Assembly (NCBI GenBank): GCA_038087015.1
Contig: JASBNA010000001.1
Coordinates: forward strand, 2,170,001 to 2,234,000
DNA length: 64,000 nt
Direction: 5' to 3'
Origin: Cerrena zonata
Lineage: Eukaryota; Basidiomycota; Agaricomycetes; Polyporales; Cerrenaceae
Under the pieces are notes generated by a model, which searched no databases, was not told the DNA's origin, and worked only from the letters and a program-made list of their open reading frames with translations. Positions within the stretch are counted from its first letter, which is position 1; each line of letters starts with the position of its first letter. The translations under genes and the position numbers were made by a program. Shown piece after piece: positions 22,754-35,477 of the stretch.

Positions 22754-23460
22754 AAAACATACGCTCATGTTGGGTTTCCAGCTACTTTCGAATACCGCCA
22801 TGGCAGCAAGACTACCCGACCCCATTGTTACGTATGGAAGCTTGTCAGTGGAACCATGTGGGTGAATGGTGAAGAGATGGGGACCAGAGGCGTCTACCCC
22901 TCCGAGGACGAGTGCAGCACCGATTTGTCCTTGATTACTAGAGATACTGTCAATAAAAGCTCATGTTTATGCGTGGGCGAGATGGCGTACCGGAAGAGCA
23001 TTTGTTTAAGCATTGTCATTGCTGTGACCACTTTCGGCTTTCTGCCTGTCGAGAGCGCGTGCATTTCAATGTTGGAAGCGATGAGGGCAGTCGAGAATTC
23101 AGTATCTGCTGCCGTTCCAGCACCACAGCATCGGATGTTATCTGCAATATAATGGATCTATCAAGCCAATGTTCACTTGAATACGGGTTGGACAGTACGA
23201 TCAGTGATCGAGCATACCTTCTCGCAATTCTTGTCCGCGACAATAGGACCAGTGGTAGCTCGAGTATCAGCACCTAGTACAATTCCATCTTTGAATAGAC
23301 AGCCGACGATGGTTGTTCCCATACTAGTAGCTTTTGGTAGAGGAAGTCCTCGAGTTTCGAGGAATGCATTGCTAGATTATGAATTAAAGTTCCTGGACCA
23401 AAGAGCTGACCGGTTCGTGTTGCTAAAGTCGAAACCCGGGCGTCGATATACAGAGTTCAC
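22754..23460 (-). pseudogene. 5' fragment of proteasome beta2 (PUP1)
   Basis: Copies the first four exons and introns of the intact gene at 34190-35235. The 3' part is missing: homology stops a few bases into the intron after the WKPNMS codons. The start codon has become GTG (CAC at 23458-23460). The remaining exons are open and still show [29 protein letters not shown] and [13 protein letters not shown]. It could not make a working subunit because the last 91 codons are lost. Similarity continues about 50 bp upstream of the start. Confidence 0.88.
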
Positions 23461-23554
23461 TGCCGTGAATAGAAAGAATAGAGAATGAAGGACAGCGGCC
23501 GCTGAGTCAATACATCACTAAACATCCTAGTCTCGTTTCCAGACGGGTATCGCC

Positions 23555-24320
23555 GATAGGATGCATTGTCGTTTTCATTTCCAACGTACAGGGTTCAGGT
23601 TACGTTATAGCTAGCTGAAGTAGGCGGGGAGGGGGGACAAGAGGTTTCGCTCAACAATGGGACATGGTGTTCAAGGATCCGCGCTCAGAGAACGGGTTAG
23701 ATGATGTACCGTGTTCAAGTTGCGTGAGTTCAAGATTCAGCATACCGCGATCTCAAGTGCAACTTCGGATTCGTTGACACGCCAGAAGTGACCGGGCGGA
23801 GGTCGGCCGAGCCTCCGCATAGAGAATTGCCATAACTATAAGATTAGCCACAGATTTGCTATGGAATCGACACCAGCATTGTGACTATGGAGTGAGTCGC
23901 AACTCTTGACAACAATCGCATTGGTATCAATACCATGGATGGCAGCACTATCGAAAATGAGCAGCCATGAGAACGTACGGAAAGCAAAAAGAAGGGTTTT
24001 CGAGTTCAGTGGCACAGAAATGGGAGGAAGTAGTTGTGTACGGAACAGTCTCCTCTGGTTGAGAGTTCAAAAAGACTGATATAGTGAGCGGACTGTACAA
24101 ACCAAGAGATGGATGGTCAGAGACAGACGGGACACCCGGGCCCAAGGGTCGGCGCGGTCCTGGTCCCACTTCCTGGCGGGCACAGCGAGCTCGGTCAGCG
24201 ACGGTGTCACTGCCAATACCACTTCGGTAACATCAGCGTGCTTGTTAGTGCGTTGATCCTCCCTATATGCCCACTTTAGGCGCCTCGCCAACTGCCTGTT
24301 ATGGCAAGTCCCTCAAAGTT
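23555..24320. repeat. Stray fragment of the L1 upstream region
   Basis: Matches 15130-15795 of the left arm (and the right-arm equivalent) in the same orientation but more diverged. It begins with the first few L1 codons (MKTTMHP) and continues through the promoter side, ending with the CCCACTTTA...CTGTTATGGCAAG stretch. No rest of the gene follows. It is therefore a fifth trace of the unknown family, a promoter plus truncated first exon, directly beside the PUP1 fragment. Confidence 0.8.
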
Positions 24321-24993
24321 CGTTCATCGGCCTCCTACTATCAGAGTGAATACTACGTTTATGTGCTTCCCTATTCTCTATCTCGCACTGCAGACAACAT
24401 TGACCTGTATTCCTACTTGGTAGATCCGTAGCAATGCTCGTCATCGATGCTTTCCAACTCATGTCATGCTTCACCGCCGAAGCAGACAGTGCCGAACATC
24501 TACGATGATTGAGACCTTCGCTGCTCGCAAGCTCTAGTATGTTTCGTTTCTTTTCCTTGCGTTATTCCTTTCTCAACACGCCGATGCGTTCTTTTCCGTA
24601 GCTCGTAGTGTAACATGCACCTGGTCGGCCTCTGCGTCTTTCTTACCTCTACATTCTACATCATCCTCAACCTCGTTCATATTCAAGAGGAGAACGCGAA
24701 ACCCAAGCAGGTGGTATGTTTGTCATCTCTCGTTTCATCTCCTCCGTCCCTTATCCATGACTACGTGGAAAACGCGAATATGCTAGCTCAAGCCCCCTTT
24801 TTCTTCAGACTGGACACTGATACCGTCCCAGTGTAAGCCTACACCGATGGCTTATTCTTCACCAAGTACATCACATTCTTTTCAACCTTCATCAGCAAGT
24901 CTAACACACACCGCAGTCATCGTAGGATATAATTGTACAATCTTATGTCAAAAAAAGCTCAAGGACTAGGATACATCACGAACAAACAATGAT
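24321..24993. other. Intergenic with a possible tiny membrane ORF
   Basis: A + strand frame from 24615 encodes one hydrophobic helix (MHLVGLCVFLTSTFYIILNL) and then a charged tail with QEENAKPKQ. A GT-AG intron could follow it and the C-terminus is unclear. Too short to call firmly. Confidence 0.35.
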
Positions 24994-27900
24994 CTAGTAC
25001 AGATCCTTCGTGTTCAAATGAGGCCTCAGCTCCTTTCTTCGCACTTCGTCTACTCCTCTCACGGCTCTCATAGCCATCCTAAAATCAAATGCCCACTCGT
25101 TGGAAACACCTTGAGGCAAATTCTGCACCAGTTGCTCGAGTTCTTGGATCTTCTGCTTAAACAGCCCGACATTTTGGGAATGATGAAAATCTGAACGAGG
25201 GCCTAGGTCCGTTTGCAATGTCGTCACGCGCTTGAACAGTACGCTGTAGTGAAGTAAGCACATATCGCTACTGTGAGGCTTGAGACACGCTTACATATTC
25301 AATTGCATAGTTGCGTGGATTTCCTCAAGCACCGCTCTATTACTCCTAAGACGTTGCCGGTCTTCATCCTTGCACTCTATTACATAACCATATAACATTT
25401 CCAGGCAGACCAGAGTGTGAGGCAGGGAATGGACAAAAAGCGAATTGTAGGGACCATAGATGTTGATACTCTCCTGGGCAACGACGCGACATGCATCTTT
25501 CCACCGTTGTCTGCTTTCTTCCACTCTGCTGCGTTGGGTCTGCGTACGTTTATACCTGAGATATCGGCGGTAAGCTCTAATGATAATCCAAGCACAGCGA
25601 TTGTCTCTTCTCGCGAGGAAGTTCCTGTAGGTCTTCTGAATTATCCTCGCCGCCCTAGTTTGCTGCATGGTAAACAATTTTTCGGCTTCTGTGTACTTCA
25701 TGCCTGCGCTCGCGTGGACAGCATCGGGCGGCGACTCTGGGAGAACGTTGTTGTGCGACACTTCATTGGCGTCTTCAATGGTGTCAGACTCGCCACCGAC
25801 CCCAGACTCATCAAGTGAGGGCGGGTCAACCAGGGCGTCGGTTATGCGACTCGTTTTTTCCGAACTTCCAGTCGCAGCGGTGTGCAGATCGCTGAGTGCG
25901 TCATTCAGTTGACGATATGTCACAGATCGCAGTCCCTTGATGAATTTGCTCGGTCCGTAGGCTAAGTCTTGCAAAAATAGTGTTTCATCTAACACCGATC
26001 GAGAGTGCGATTCGATGAAGCTGAAGATGGTCCATAGATCGCCCCAGGTCTTAGCTCCTGCGTATCTATTGCCATTGGTAAGCATATGTCCCCTCTTAGG
26101 TTTAATGAGCACACCTTCTACAATCAAACGAAAGCCTATCTCTTGATTTGGTAAGGATACTAGTGGTTTTGAGTATCATAGGGTGAAAAGGAGGTGTACC
26201 CATGTTAAAGCCAACTGTATATCGTGAGGGTACGATTTATGTAATCAGGTGATTGAACTTACGGAAGCACAATGATCGACAACTATAGCAAGGTATACTG
26301 TTAGTTATCATACGTTGACGGGTATAATGATCGCACATACATGTGGGACAACGAAATACTAATGACTTGCCATGGATCGAATAAATTCCAGTTACTATAT
26401 CCGTAGAAGAGGTGATCTGTGTTACAATTTGTACGTTAGGCCAGGTATAACAGCATTGGGAAACAAAGATTTCCTTACTCTCACTAGAATAAGCACCCAG
26501 GCAGACATCATGAAACAATAACTGGACTGTTTGGATAAGCTCATAGATCAAATGCATTGGAACGCCCTGTCCAGTCATAGATCCAACTGTCAACAACCAT
26601 TGCCGTGGAATAATGGTGTTATGTAATGAGCCATTGTAGAATTGTGATCTGTATGCGATCACAGCAGAGCAACAGATACGTTCGACGAGACTACCGATGA
26701 CGTTCAGATCGATATGCAGCTTCTTCGTTATGACATGCCTAGAGCGCAAGTCTATTTAGGAAATGTCTTAAGAAGATCAAAAGACGTACTTTAGGAGTAA
26801 AATTCCAACAACAGTAGAATGTTCGCTAGATCCATCCAAGAAATCGAGGACATCGTATACAATATTGCGGCCGCCCCCTCGAAGATACTGCCGTGCAGGT
26901 GCCCGACGAACACAAGGAATACGTTCAAGATATTTTTGTGCTTGTGACCTGTTGAATGCGAACGCCAACGACGACATTTGAACGATGGCGTTGATGAAGT
27001 ACCTCTTGATCGGGTGGTTTGATTTGAGAGAGAAGAGCTGAACTTCAACCCAATGATTGATCACTTGGAACGCTTTTTGAGCTTCCGGTACGTCTGAAGC
27101 GACGATATTTTCCAAGGAACCAAAGGAGTGGTGAACAGGATACAGGATATCGTATAAACTTCGCAGCCAGAACCTAAGCAAAGATGCACATTATTGTTCG
27201 AGTTTGTTACTGTACGGAAGAGCATACGTACCGTCGCTGTTCATCTTGTTCCTTGCTTCCCACTAGATATTCCACAGTATGAAATATCTGGATCTGCTGC
27301 ATCAAAATCCGGAACCTAAGTTTTAACGACTGCGGCGAAAGGGCATCACGAAGATTGTGACTTTTGCAGCATCGACTGTCCCGACTGTTCCATGGACATT
27401 GCAGATGGAGGGCAGATATACTGCAAGGAAACAACGGGGGACATTTCCTACACAGCGTATTCTCGTCTTGAACACGAAGCCTGAGTCGATCCTTGATGAT
27501 TCGCTGAAGTATTGGGGCCAAGACAATGGCACGCGTAGATATATCTCTTGAAATATCTCCATCCAATTCCCTATGAAGAAGAGTCCCAGAAAACACAGAC
27601 ACGATGTTCTCTTCCGAGTTGGTGAAGCCAAATAATCGTTGGATGTCACGTTTTGAGCAGGGATCCTTGACATAAGCTGCACTTTCCAAGGCAGTTGCGT
27701 AGACAAGAAACGCTTCTAATGAGGAAGAAACTTCGATAAGCATCGTTGCGGCTTCGAGATTAGGTGGTTCATTGAAAACGTGATCAAGGCAAAGTACTGC
27801 AGAGGGTTTATCTCTATGTTCGTTGAAGAGCTTTTTTGCAAGAGAATGAAGCTGGTGCCGGTCACATTTCTCTATTGCCTGAAACATCGCAATCTATAAT

Positions 27901-30900
27901 AATATGATTGAGCTGGTTGACACATGAATCGATACTGATGACGACGTACTTGGGTAAGATGATGTTCACTCATGGATCCAGAGCAGCTCTCTATGACCCT
28001 GCTAGTTAGCCGGAGAAGGGATTGGGCCTCGAATGGGAGATTGTTTGATAATGCAACACCGATAGACAGAAAACGCCAAAGTCCAGTCAGGAGGTAGTCA
28101 ACACATTGCTCTTGAATGTCGGATTGCAATGGTCCATCTAGTAGGATATTCAAGGCCATGGTGTATCGACCCTCGCGAAAATGAATTGCAGCGGCTTCTG
28201 TGGCTTGTCCCATTTTCTCAAAGATGTCGGCTTCAACCAAATCGAAGCCAAAGTCCTCCGCATACTCCCTCGCCTCTTCCGGAGATTCGAATAGGTCCAA
28301 CTCGAATATCTGACTAATTGAGTATTGATGATTAGGGTATGTCAAGACTTAAACTACCAACAAGACCTACCTGACTTGGTGGTTTTTGAAAAAGTGTAAT
28401 CTTGCAACCGCAATGATGGAGTTAGCCTCATTAGGATCAACTGAATACTTTTGGATGACACGAATGGCAATATCGAAAAGATTGGCTTTCCGATACGCCC
28501 GAGCAGACCCTGTATATTCTTCGGCATCCAAGAAGATATCGCCTGCTCGCTGATGATCCCCACTTTCTAATAAACATCTACCCGCCTGACGGTAATACGC
28601 CTTCGCTTCGTCAGGAATTGGTGCAGATACGGCACACTGAATAAACGCATCAGCAGCTTGTGTGAAAGCCAAAATGCGAGGACACGATTCCTCAGGAAGC
28701 AAGAATGCTTCCTGCTGGAGACGGTAGGCCTTACAAACATCCCTTTTGTGTGGCATATTCGCACGTTCAAAGCAATAGACTGCTTGCTGGTATGTGGCAT
28801 TCTTAAATAATAAATCCCCTCTTTCAGCCCATTCCTCATGAGAAGATGACACTGCCAATGTTGGTACCTCATCGGAAGGTGTGCAAACCTGAACTTGGTT
28901 ACGTGAAAGCCACACCTCCTTGGAAATATTAGGAGTAATATCGAATTAATTATTATAAGTGACATACGTTCATAGGATTGCCTTTATCTGAGCTGTCTGC
29001 AATCCAGACATTGTTCCGAGCACGCGTCACAGCAACATACAAGAATTTCAGCTGTGGATAGAGCTCTGAGCAACTGAGCAGTATGTGTAGTGTAGATAAA
29101 CTTACCTCTCGACACACAACATTGTGCCGGGTATCAAGAGCCTTGGATATTTGGCCCGGAATTATGTTGAGGACGACCCGCCAGTAGGACAATGGGACAT
29201 CTGCATCTTGGAAGAAGTTATAGATGAGGACCTATATCCCCTCACGATGTCAGTAACCGTCCAAGCAGACAAAGTAACGGATCCCACGTACATCATTGAA
29301 TTCGAGACCTTTGCTTTCTTGCAATGTGCTATTTTTGATAAGTAAATGTTCACAAGAGGAGATCGTGGAATACACACAATATCATGCCAATATTTCCAAC
29401 CCTCTCTCGTAGTTTCTCTCTCGCCGACTCATCCCGAACCAATATACCTATTTATACTAATTAATCATGGATGCACATGGAATAACATTTAAATAATTAC
29501 ATTGGTGAGCCCCGAATTCGATTTGATTGTCCCTGGTTGACGATTGAGGTCAGGGTATCAAATCAAGTAAAGGTCACTCACCCATCGCCAAATAGAAGTT
29601 GCTCAAAAGGTAGCTTGTGCTCACTCCATCCTGTGAACATAACAGGCTTGACACCGTCGCCGATGCTTTCCTCTTTTTTCAAGAGGTCGATTGAGTGGGG
29701 CCAAAACGTGGTGATGATATGGATAATGGTCTGGGAATAATTGATTATACCGCTGTGTGATCGGTAGTTCACAGCCAGTTGGAAGGCCTTCGGTGGCATA
29801 GACGGTTTCGATGATTCTGGAGAGGACGTGCGGAGTTCATTCTGAACAGGACTTTCAAGTTAGTTGTGGATACTACCACCGAGCACGGAATATTACCTCG
29901 ACACGATACAAAAATGCTTTCAAATCTGCGAATCTGAATGCACTTCCGGCAGAAATTGTTTGGGCGGTGTCGCCAGCCCAGAATAGGCCATCAGGGTTCC
30001 GGCAAAGGTTGCGAATGACTTAGAGAAGGTTGGAAAAGTGACATTATGAGCAAAAGTAGACGACATTACCCAGAGCATCAATGAGTAGATTATCTTGTGC
30101 TTCGTCAACATAGCTATAGTCCTATTCAAAAACAGAATCTTAATCTCCGTGATATTAGACTCACATAAAGTCGACCTTCGTCCCTGGTATCCCCAGCTCC
30201 TTCATTACTTTCAGCAGGTTATGAGTTCTATAATACATGTTAACCGGACATTGAGCATCTTTTTGTGACTGAAACCTACCTATCAGCAGGGTCGACATCC
30301 CCATTTTCCTTCTTGAGACGTAAATATGCCTCGAAAAGCTGGTAAATCTCTGTTCTACTGTCCCCAAACATCGCTGCTGCTCGATGACCTAGGCTTTTAT
30401 ACGTGGTGCGATCGAGATACCCAGTAGCTGAAGTGAGTGTGCTCTCGGAGCCCTTGATAATTCCTAGAGAAGTCTTCGATATCACCATACTTTACATTGT
30501 GGTAAGAGAAAATTATACCCATAAACTCTGCGAATACTAGATAGGCCTCTGGGTGAAAGATAAATATGGGTCAGTGATGAGGTATATGACTGAAAGGCAG
30601 GACTCAACCAAAACGCTTCGTTAGATTCTGGGGAAAGTGAGGCCAGTAGTTGCTTTGGAATCTTCTCCAAGTTACAACATTCGATTTCTGTGACTGTGCT
30701 TGTATGAAGGTATGTAGGTTTGTGCCGTCAAGCGACTGTTCTTGCAATGCTTGGTATTCCGCCTCCAACATCTTGCAAAGCTAAAGTGTCGGATAAGTAC
30801 CCCGCAATCAAACTATAGCTAGGAATGCTACGAACATCATCGAAGGTAAGGAAAAGCGGAAAATGATTGTCTTCGAGTTCTCCAAACCGACGCGGAAGAT

Positions 30901-33343
30901 CGGCTCTACATTCCGGCTCTTCATCGAGATTGACGAATAGTTCAGTATAATGTCTAGTCGATCGAGAGTTCAATCCTTGAGATATCGCTAGCTTCCCATA
31001 ATATTCTTCGACCTTGCTCGCAAGCATACGGGACTGTGTGACAAAGAGTTGACGCGGCCTAAAGACAGCTCCTTCAAAATTCGAGCGATAGTCATGCCAA
31101 GCGCGTTCAATTCCTAGAATCTTGTATAACATTGTAGTTGTTTTGCTAATTCGCGAGCGGATCTTAGTGTATGTTTTGATAATGCACGGGAGATTACACA
31201 CCCTGTACCACTACGACCTACTACGTAGGACGAGCCCGTATAATTGACGACGTTCTGTTCATCGTGACTTTACGGTAGTAATGAGCGGCAGGTTATAAAA
31301 GGATTTTATAGGGGGGCGCTTACGACATTTGGAAAACGTGAATACTCTCTCCGTCTGCGAGGATCCCTAGAATATACCATCATCAGGTTGTTGGAACGGA
31401 AGACATGTGAGACAATCAATCACCTGTCAAAAAATCATGAGAGAAGATAATGAACTTCTCCAACCTAAATCATCCCTTAGAGCGGCACCATAACATATAA
31501 ATCAAGCGATGTACATCACAGTTTCTTGAAGCTAAATCTGACATGAGTACCTTCATATACTGTTTATAATTTCGATACACGTACTTCTTCTCCTTCTACA
31601 TGACGCCCAGGAATCTGGAGTCTTAACTGGCGGTCGACGATCTGTAAAAGAGGAGGAAAGGTAGCTGGAGGAATGACATTGTCACCTTTCTTCCGAGGTT
31701 GGGTCCGTTGAGTACATCTGTCAAAAGCACGTATCAGTTTGCTTGATACATTTGTAATAGAGATACAATAGAAGCACACACCGATTGCGGTACGTTTGAC
31801 CGATTTTCGCGAGTCCAGTGGCAAGTGCTTCCCAATCAAATCGGGCCAGCTGAGTGTACGTGTAGATCCCATAGAGTCGGATGACTGCAATGGGTTCAGA
31901 GAAGATATCAAGTCGGCAGCTGATTGGACAATACCTTGACACTCCACCTGATACCGACATGATTAATGAGAGCATCTAGAACCAATTGATTATTGAAGTC
32001 TTACCCCGGTTTCGAAATCTTGGTCACAGTCAATCTGATACTAAATTAAACGTTTATTAGATAACGTGAATAGATAAGAGAATAGTAGTAGCAGCTTACA
32101 ACAAGGCATTTGTCTGGAGTCACCTTCGCCTCAAAAATCGGAATACCATCTGGAGAACGGTTCAGCATCTTTTGATTGTCTTTCGAAAAGTAGCCAGTTG
32201 ACAACTCCCTGTGACGACAACAAATTGGATTAGAGATCAATCATGTCCGAAGGTCGTAATATCATATACTTGATCTTCGTCACGATAGTGTCAAAATGTA
32301 CTGGATCCTTCTTCCGCGTGTCGCGTAGGTCTTTCTGAGCACTCGAGGGAATCAGGATTCTCCACTCCCCAAACCCTTCTGGTGAGTCAAAATGTAGAGC
32401 CGCTCGGAGCGATTGAACCATGTAAAACGCTGAAGGTGTTGCTGTAGTGCTCTGATCTTCAGTGAGACCAGATCCACTAACAACAGGCACCCCCAGCTCA
32501 GGCTCAGGCTCCGGGAGAGAAGCAGGTACACAGGCCGATTTGATGGCATCGTACAAGTCGGGGTTTCGTAGGATGGATAGATATTGCTACAATGATCCAA
32601 CTAGGTGATGAAAACGGTCGGACGTTGGCAAATGTATCACCTACCTCCAAGAGACGTCGTTGCGTGGTTAGTATTTCTCGGGTTAAGCTGTCAGCTTCGA
32701 CCTTGTTTGTAGGAACGTCGACGTTCAGGGACATGAACGGTTTGGAATCAATTGCTGGATATGTCTTGGCACGAGCCTTTTTTTGATCGCGTTGAGAAGC
32801 GTGAAACACATTCTTCCGTCGACGTGCAGGACCTACATGCGGACTCGGTTGTTCCGTAACACTATCTAGTGTATTGTTGAACGTGGTTGAGATAGATATT
32901 AGTGCCTGCGTGCCAGATTGGACCGAACGAAAAGAATCATCTGCGGACGGCATAAGGGAGCGAGCCGCAACAAACTTGGCGAGCTCATCGAGCAGCCGCT
33001 GAGTTTGAGATCCATTGAATCCGGATGCGGTCATAGGATACGATTGGAATATGGATTTCTTGATACACTCTGCAGATGGCTCGCTAACCGCTGCAGGAAG
33101 ATTCTTTAGTTAGGACAGCTCATGAAAATGACCTGGGACCGTACCAGAGAATATTAACTCGAAGAGGTTGTTTACAGACATCAGTTCGTCGACAAGCTTC
33201 GCCTTATCGACTCCGGGGTCAAATAGCTTTTGTTCGAAGCTGCCTATAGCAGACTCGAATGCCATTTGATCCCGAAGCACCGTAGGGTGAAACAGCTTAT
33301 CAATGCCGACGGTGGTTGCAGTAGAGTTGTTTACGAAAACCAT
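24994..33343 (-). CDS. Large superfamily 1 (UvrD-like) helicase with TPR-like and IQ regions, TRANK1-like
   Basis: One gene of about 8.35 kb with many short introns. The N-terminus (ATG at 33343) leads into a Ser-rich linker, then the helicase core: P-loop GRSGTGKTTTM, split by a 56-nt intron (31201-31146) after the second glycine; QLFVTQSRMLASKVEEYY; Walker B DEAQD (30106-30092); motif III AGDTAQTISAG (29974 region); motif IV LAVNYRSH; motif V ESKGLEFND; motif VI FLYVAVTRARNNVW (about 29050-29000). The C-terminal half is helical and TPR-like (28.9-26.8 kb), with an IQ motif TRAARIIQKTYRNFLARR near 25.6 kb and a coiled-coil end. It resembles the TPR/ankyrin-containing TRANK1-like helicases amplified in basidiomycetes, likely acting on RNA or DNA; the substrate is unknown. 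All core motifs look intact. Exon borders between 26.1 and 26.8 kb and near 31.5-32.2 kb were not fully resolved. Confidence 0.82.
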
Positions 33344-34189
33344 CTGTTCAAAGGTGGTGTGGTGTCAGGGCAGAGGTGGACGGGTACGTAGCACAGAGAG
33401 GGGCGGTTGGATCCACACGGAAAGGTTCTTATCATAGGAATCTTCGCCTCATGTCGCTCAGTTTACATCCTCCAGCATGAGGAGGGTCATTGTATGAAAA
33501 ACGAGACATCCTTAAACTTTGTTCGAACGTGGATTCGACGGGAAATGAATGTTCGTGTAACATGACACGCTGCGCAACTGCGCTGTTGAGATTTTGATAA
33601 TCCACTGGACCTTATGACTGTCATTTCCACACCACGACAGTATTACAGAAATTCGAGTAAGTTGGTACGAGGAAAAGTTTGGTGAAGTATGAACCGTTCG
33701 AGTCAGTTTGTGCAGATAGACATTGCGAGAGGGGTGGTGTGATATGAAGCACGGACGCAGATGAAGCAAAGACGCGAGAGGCGCAGTTCTGGAAGCAGAG
33801 CGGAAGTAGCAGAGAAGCAGATAGACTCGAATCACTTGATGGTCAATGATGAACGTGCCAAACATAGACAGACGCCACAAACTACTTACGTATGATAGTG
33901 GATAAATGCAGAGGCGCCCGTTGTTATGAATTATGTCTTTCTGTCATTCACGCGTCGGGGGTTTATTTTCTTAAGTTGGAGAGTTTGATGTGTGCTAAGA
34001 CTGAAGCAGCTAGATACTAACAGCAGATTGTTCAGGGGGACCGAATAGGGTAGTCAGCACTCCTTAACTTGTCTTGAGCTATTGGCTGCCGAAAACACCT
34101 ACCTGGTGAGCCAAGAACGCCCGCAAGGTGGATAAGAATACACCGCCAATGATGTCAGATTCAGTAGGAAACTCTGATATATATTACAT
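33344..34189. other. Intergenic, no supported gene
   Basis: Between the helicase start and the 3' end of PUP1. A minus-strand frame of 122 codons (33512-33880) has no recognisable features. It probably holds the helicase promoter. Confidence 0.5.
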
Positions 34190-35235
34190 TCACGAGGTAT
34201 CCATCTCCTCTCCTTCCCGTGTTGGAACGACGACTTCGCTAATGATGAGATTTCTGATATCTTCCTTCTTCCATGCCGTCGTACCGCGAGCGAACCTGTA
34301 GCTCTTCTCTTTCTGTACTCGCTCGTTTGGTTTCACAAAGTTCCTCAACATTTCTGTATGTGTGGCAGTGATGACGCATGCATCGACGTTCGAACCTGAA
34401 CCGAGATCGTTGAAGATACCCGCTGAGATTGCAGCAGTGACAAGATCGAGTGCCTCTTTCCGCTAAAAATCAATTCAATATTAGCTATATGCACTTACGA
34501 CAGGATCGTGAAGCCGTAAAACATACGCTCATGTTGGGTTTCCAGCTGCTTTCGAATACCGCCATGGCAGCAAGACTACCCGACCCCATTGTTACGTATG
34601 GAAGCTTGTCAGTGGAACCATGTGGGTGAATGGTGAAGAGATGGGGGCCAGAGGCGTCTACACCTCCGAGGACGAGTGCAGCACCGATTTGTCCTTGATT
34701 ACTGGAGATACTGTTAATAAAAGCTAATGCTTATGCATGGGCTAGATGGCGTACCGGAATAGCATTTGTTTAAGCATTGTCATTGCTGTGACCACTTTCG
34801 GCTTCCTGCCTGTCGAAAGTGCGTGCATTTCAATGTTGGAGGCGATGAGAGCAGTTGAGAATTCAGTATCTGCTGCTGTTCCAGCACCACAGCATCGAAT
34901 GTTATCTGCAATATAATGGATCTATCGAGCCAATGTTCACTTGAATACGGGTTGGAGAGTACGATCAGTGATCGAGCATACCTTCTCGCAATTCTTGTCC
35001 GCGACAATAGGACCAGTGGTAGCTCGAGTATCAGCACCTAGTACAATTCCATCTTTGAAGAGACAGCCGACGATGGTTGTTCCTGTACTGGTAGCTTTTG
35101 GTAGGGGAAGTCCTCGAGTTTCGAGGAATGCATTGCTAGATTACAATATCAATATAAATTAGATTTCCTGGACCAAAGAGCTAACCGGTTCGTGTTGCTA
35201 AAGTCGAAACCCGGGCCTTTGTATACAGAGTTCAT
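34190..35235 (-). CDS. PUP1: 20S proteasome subunit beta type 7 (beta2)
   Basis: Catalytic beta2 subunit of the 20S core, giving the trypsin-like cleavage activity. Five exons in phase: 35235-35186, 35135-34982, 34921-34755, 34710-34527 and 34462-34190, giving 275 aa, normal for the family. A propeptide precedes the active Thr in TSTGTTIVG; autolysis at Gly-Thr would expose Thr1. Diagnostic stretches: [51 protein letters not shown] and [10 protein letters not shown]. It is divergent from the GVP36-like gene with 242 bp between starts. A truncated copy lies at 22754-23460. Confidence 0.95.
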
Positions 35236-35477
35236 TGTCGTGAGTAGAAGGAATAGAGGGAGGATGAAGATGAGAGGGTCAATGTAAGTTGCACGCGTAC
35301 GCGTACTGCTCAAGGTGACGCGGACCGCGAGAAGCGCCCATAGCCGTGCCCTGGACCGAGAGCGTTAAGAGAGAACTGTGCAACACTGCCGCTCTCGAGA
35401 TCATCCTTCTTCCTCTCTTGCCAACTCACGAACATCCCTTTTCTTAACGACAGCTCACGCAAGGAGGATATTATATC
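35236..35477. promoter_or_regulatory. Shared divergent promoter of PUP1 and the GVP36-like gene
   Basis: Only 242 bp separate the two divergent start codons, so both promoters must lie here. It contains the palindrome-rich ACGCGTACGCGT (about 35293-35306). No proteasome-associated control element was identified with confidence. Confidence 0.55.

Noticed and set aside
31140..31220. Helicase P-loop seemed degenerate (RSRISKTT)
   Set aside because: That reading runs through an intron. Splicing 31201-31146 gives an intact GRSGTGKTTTM.
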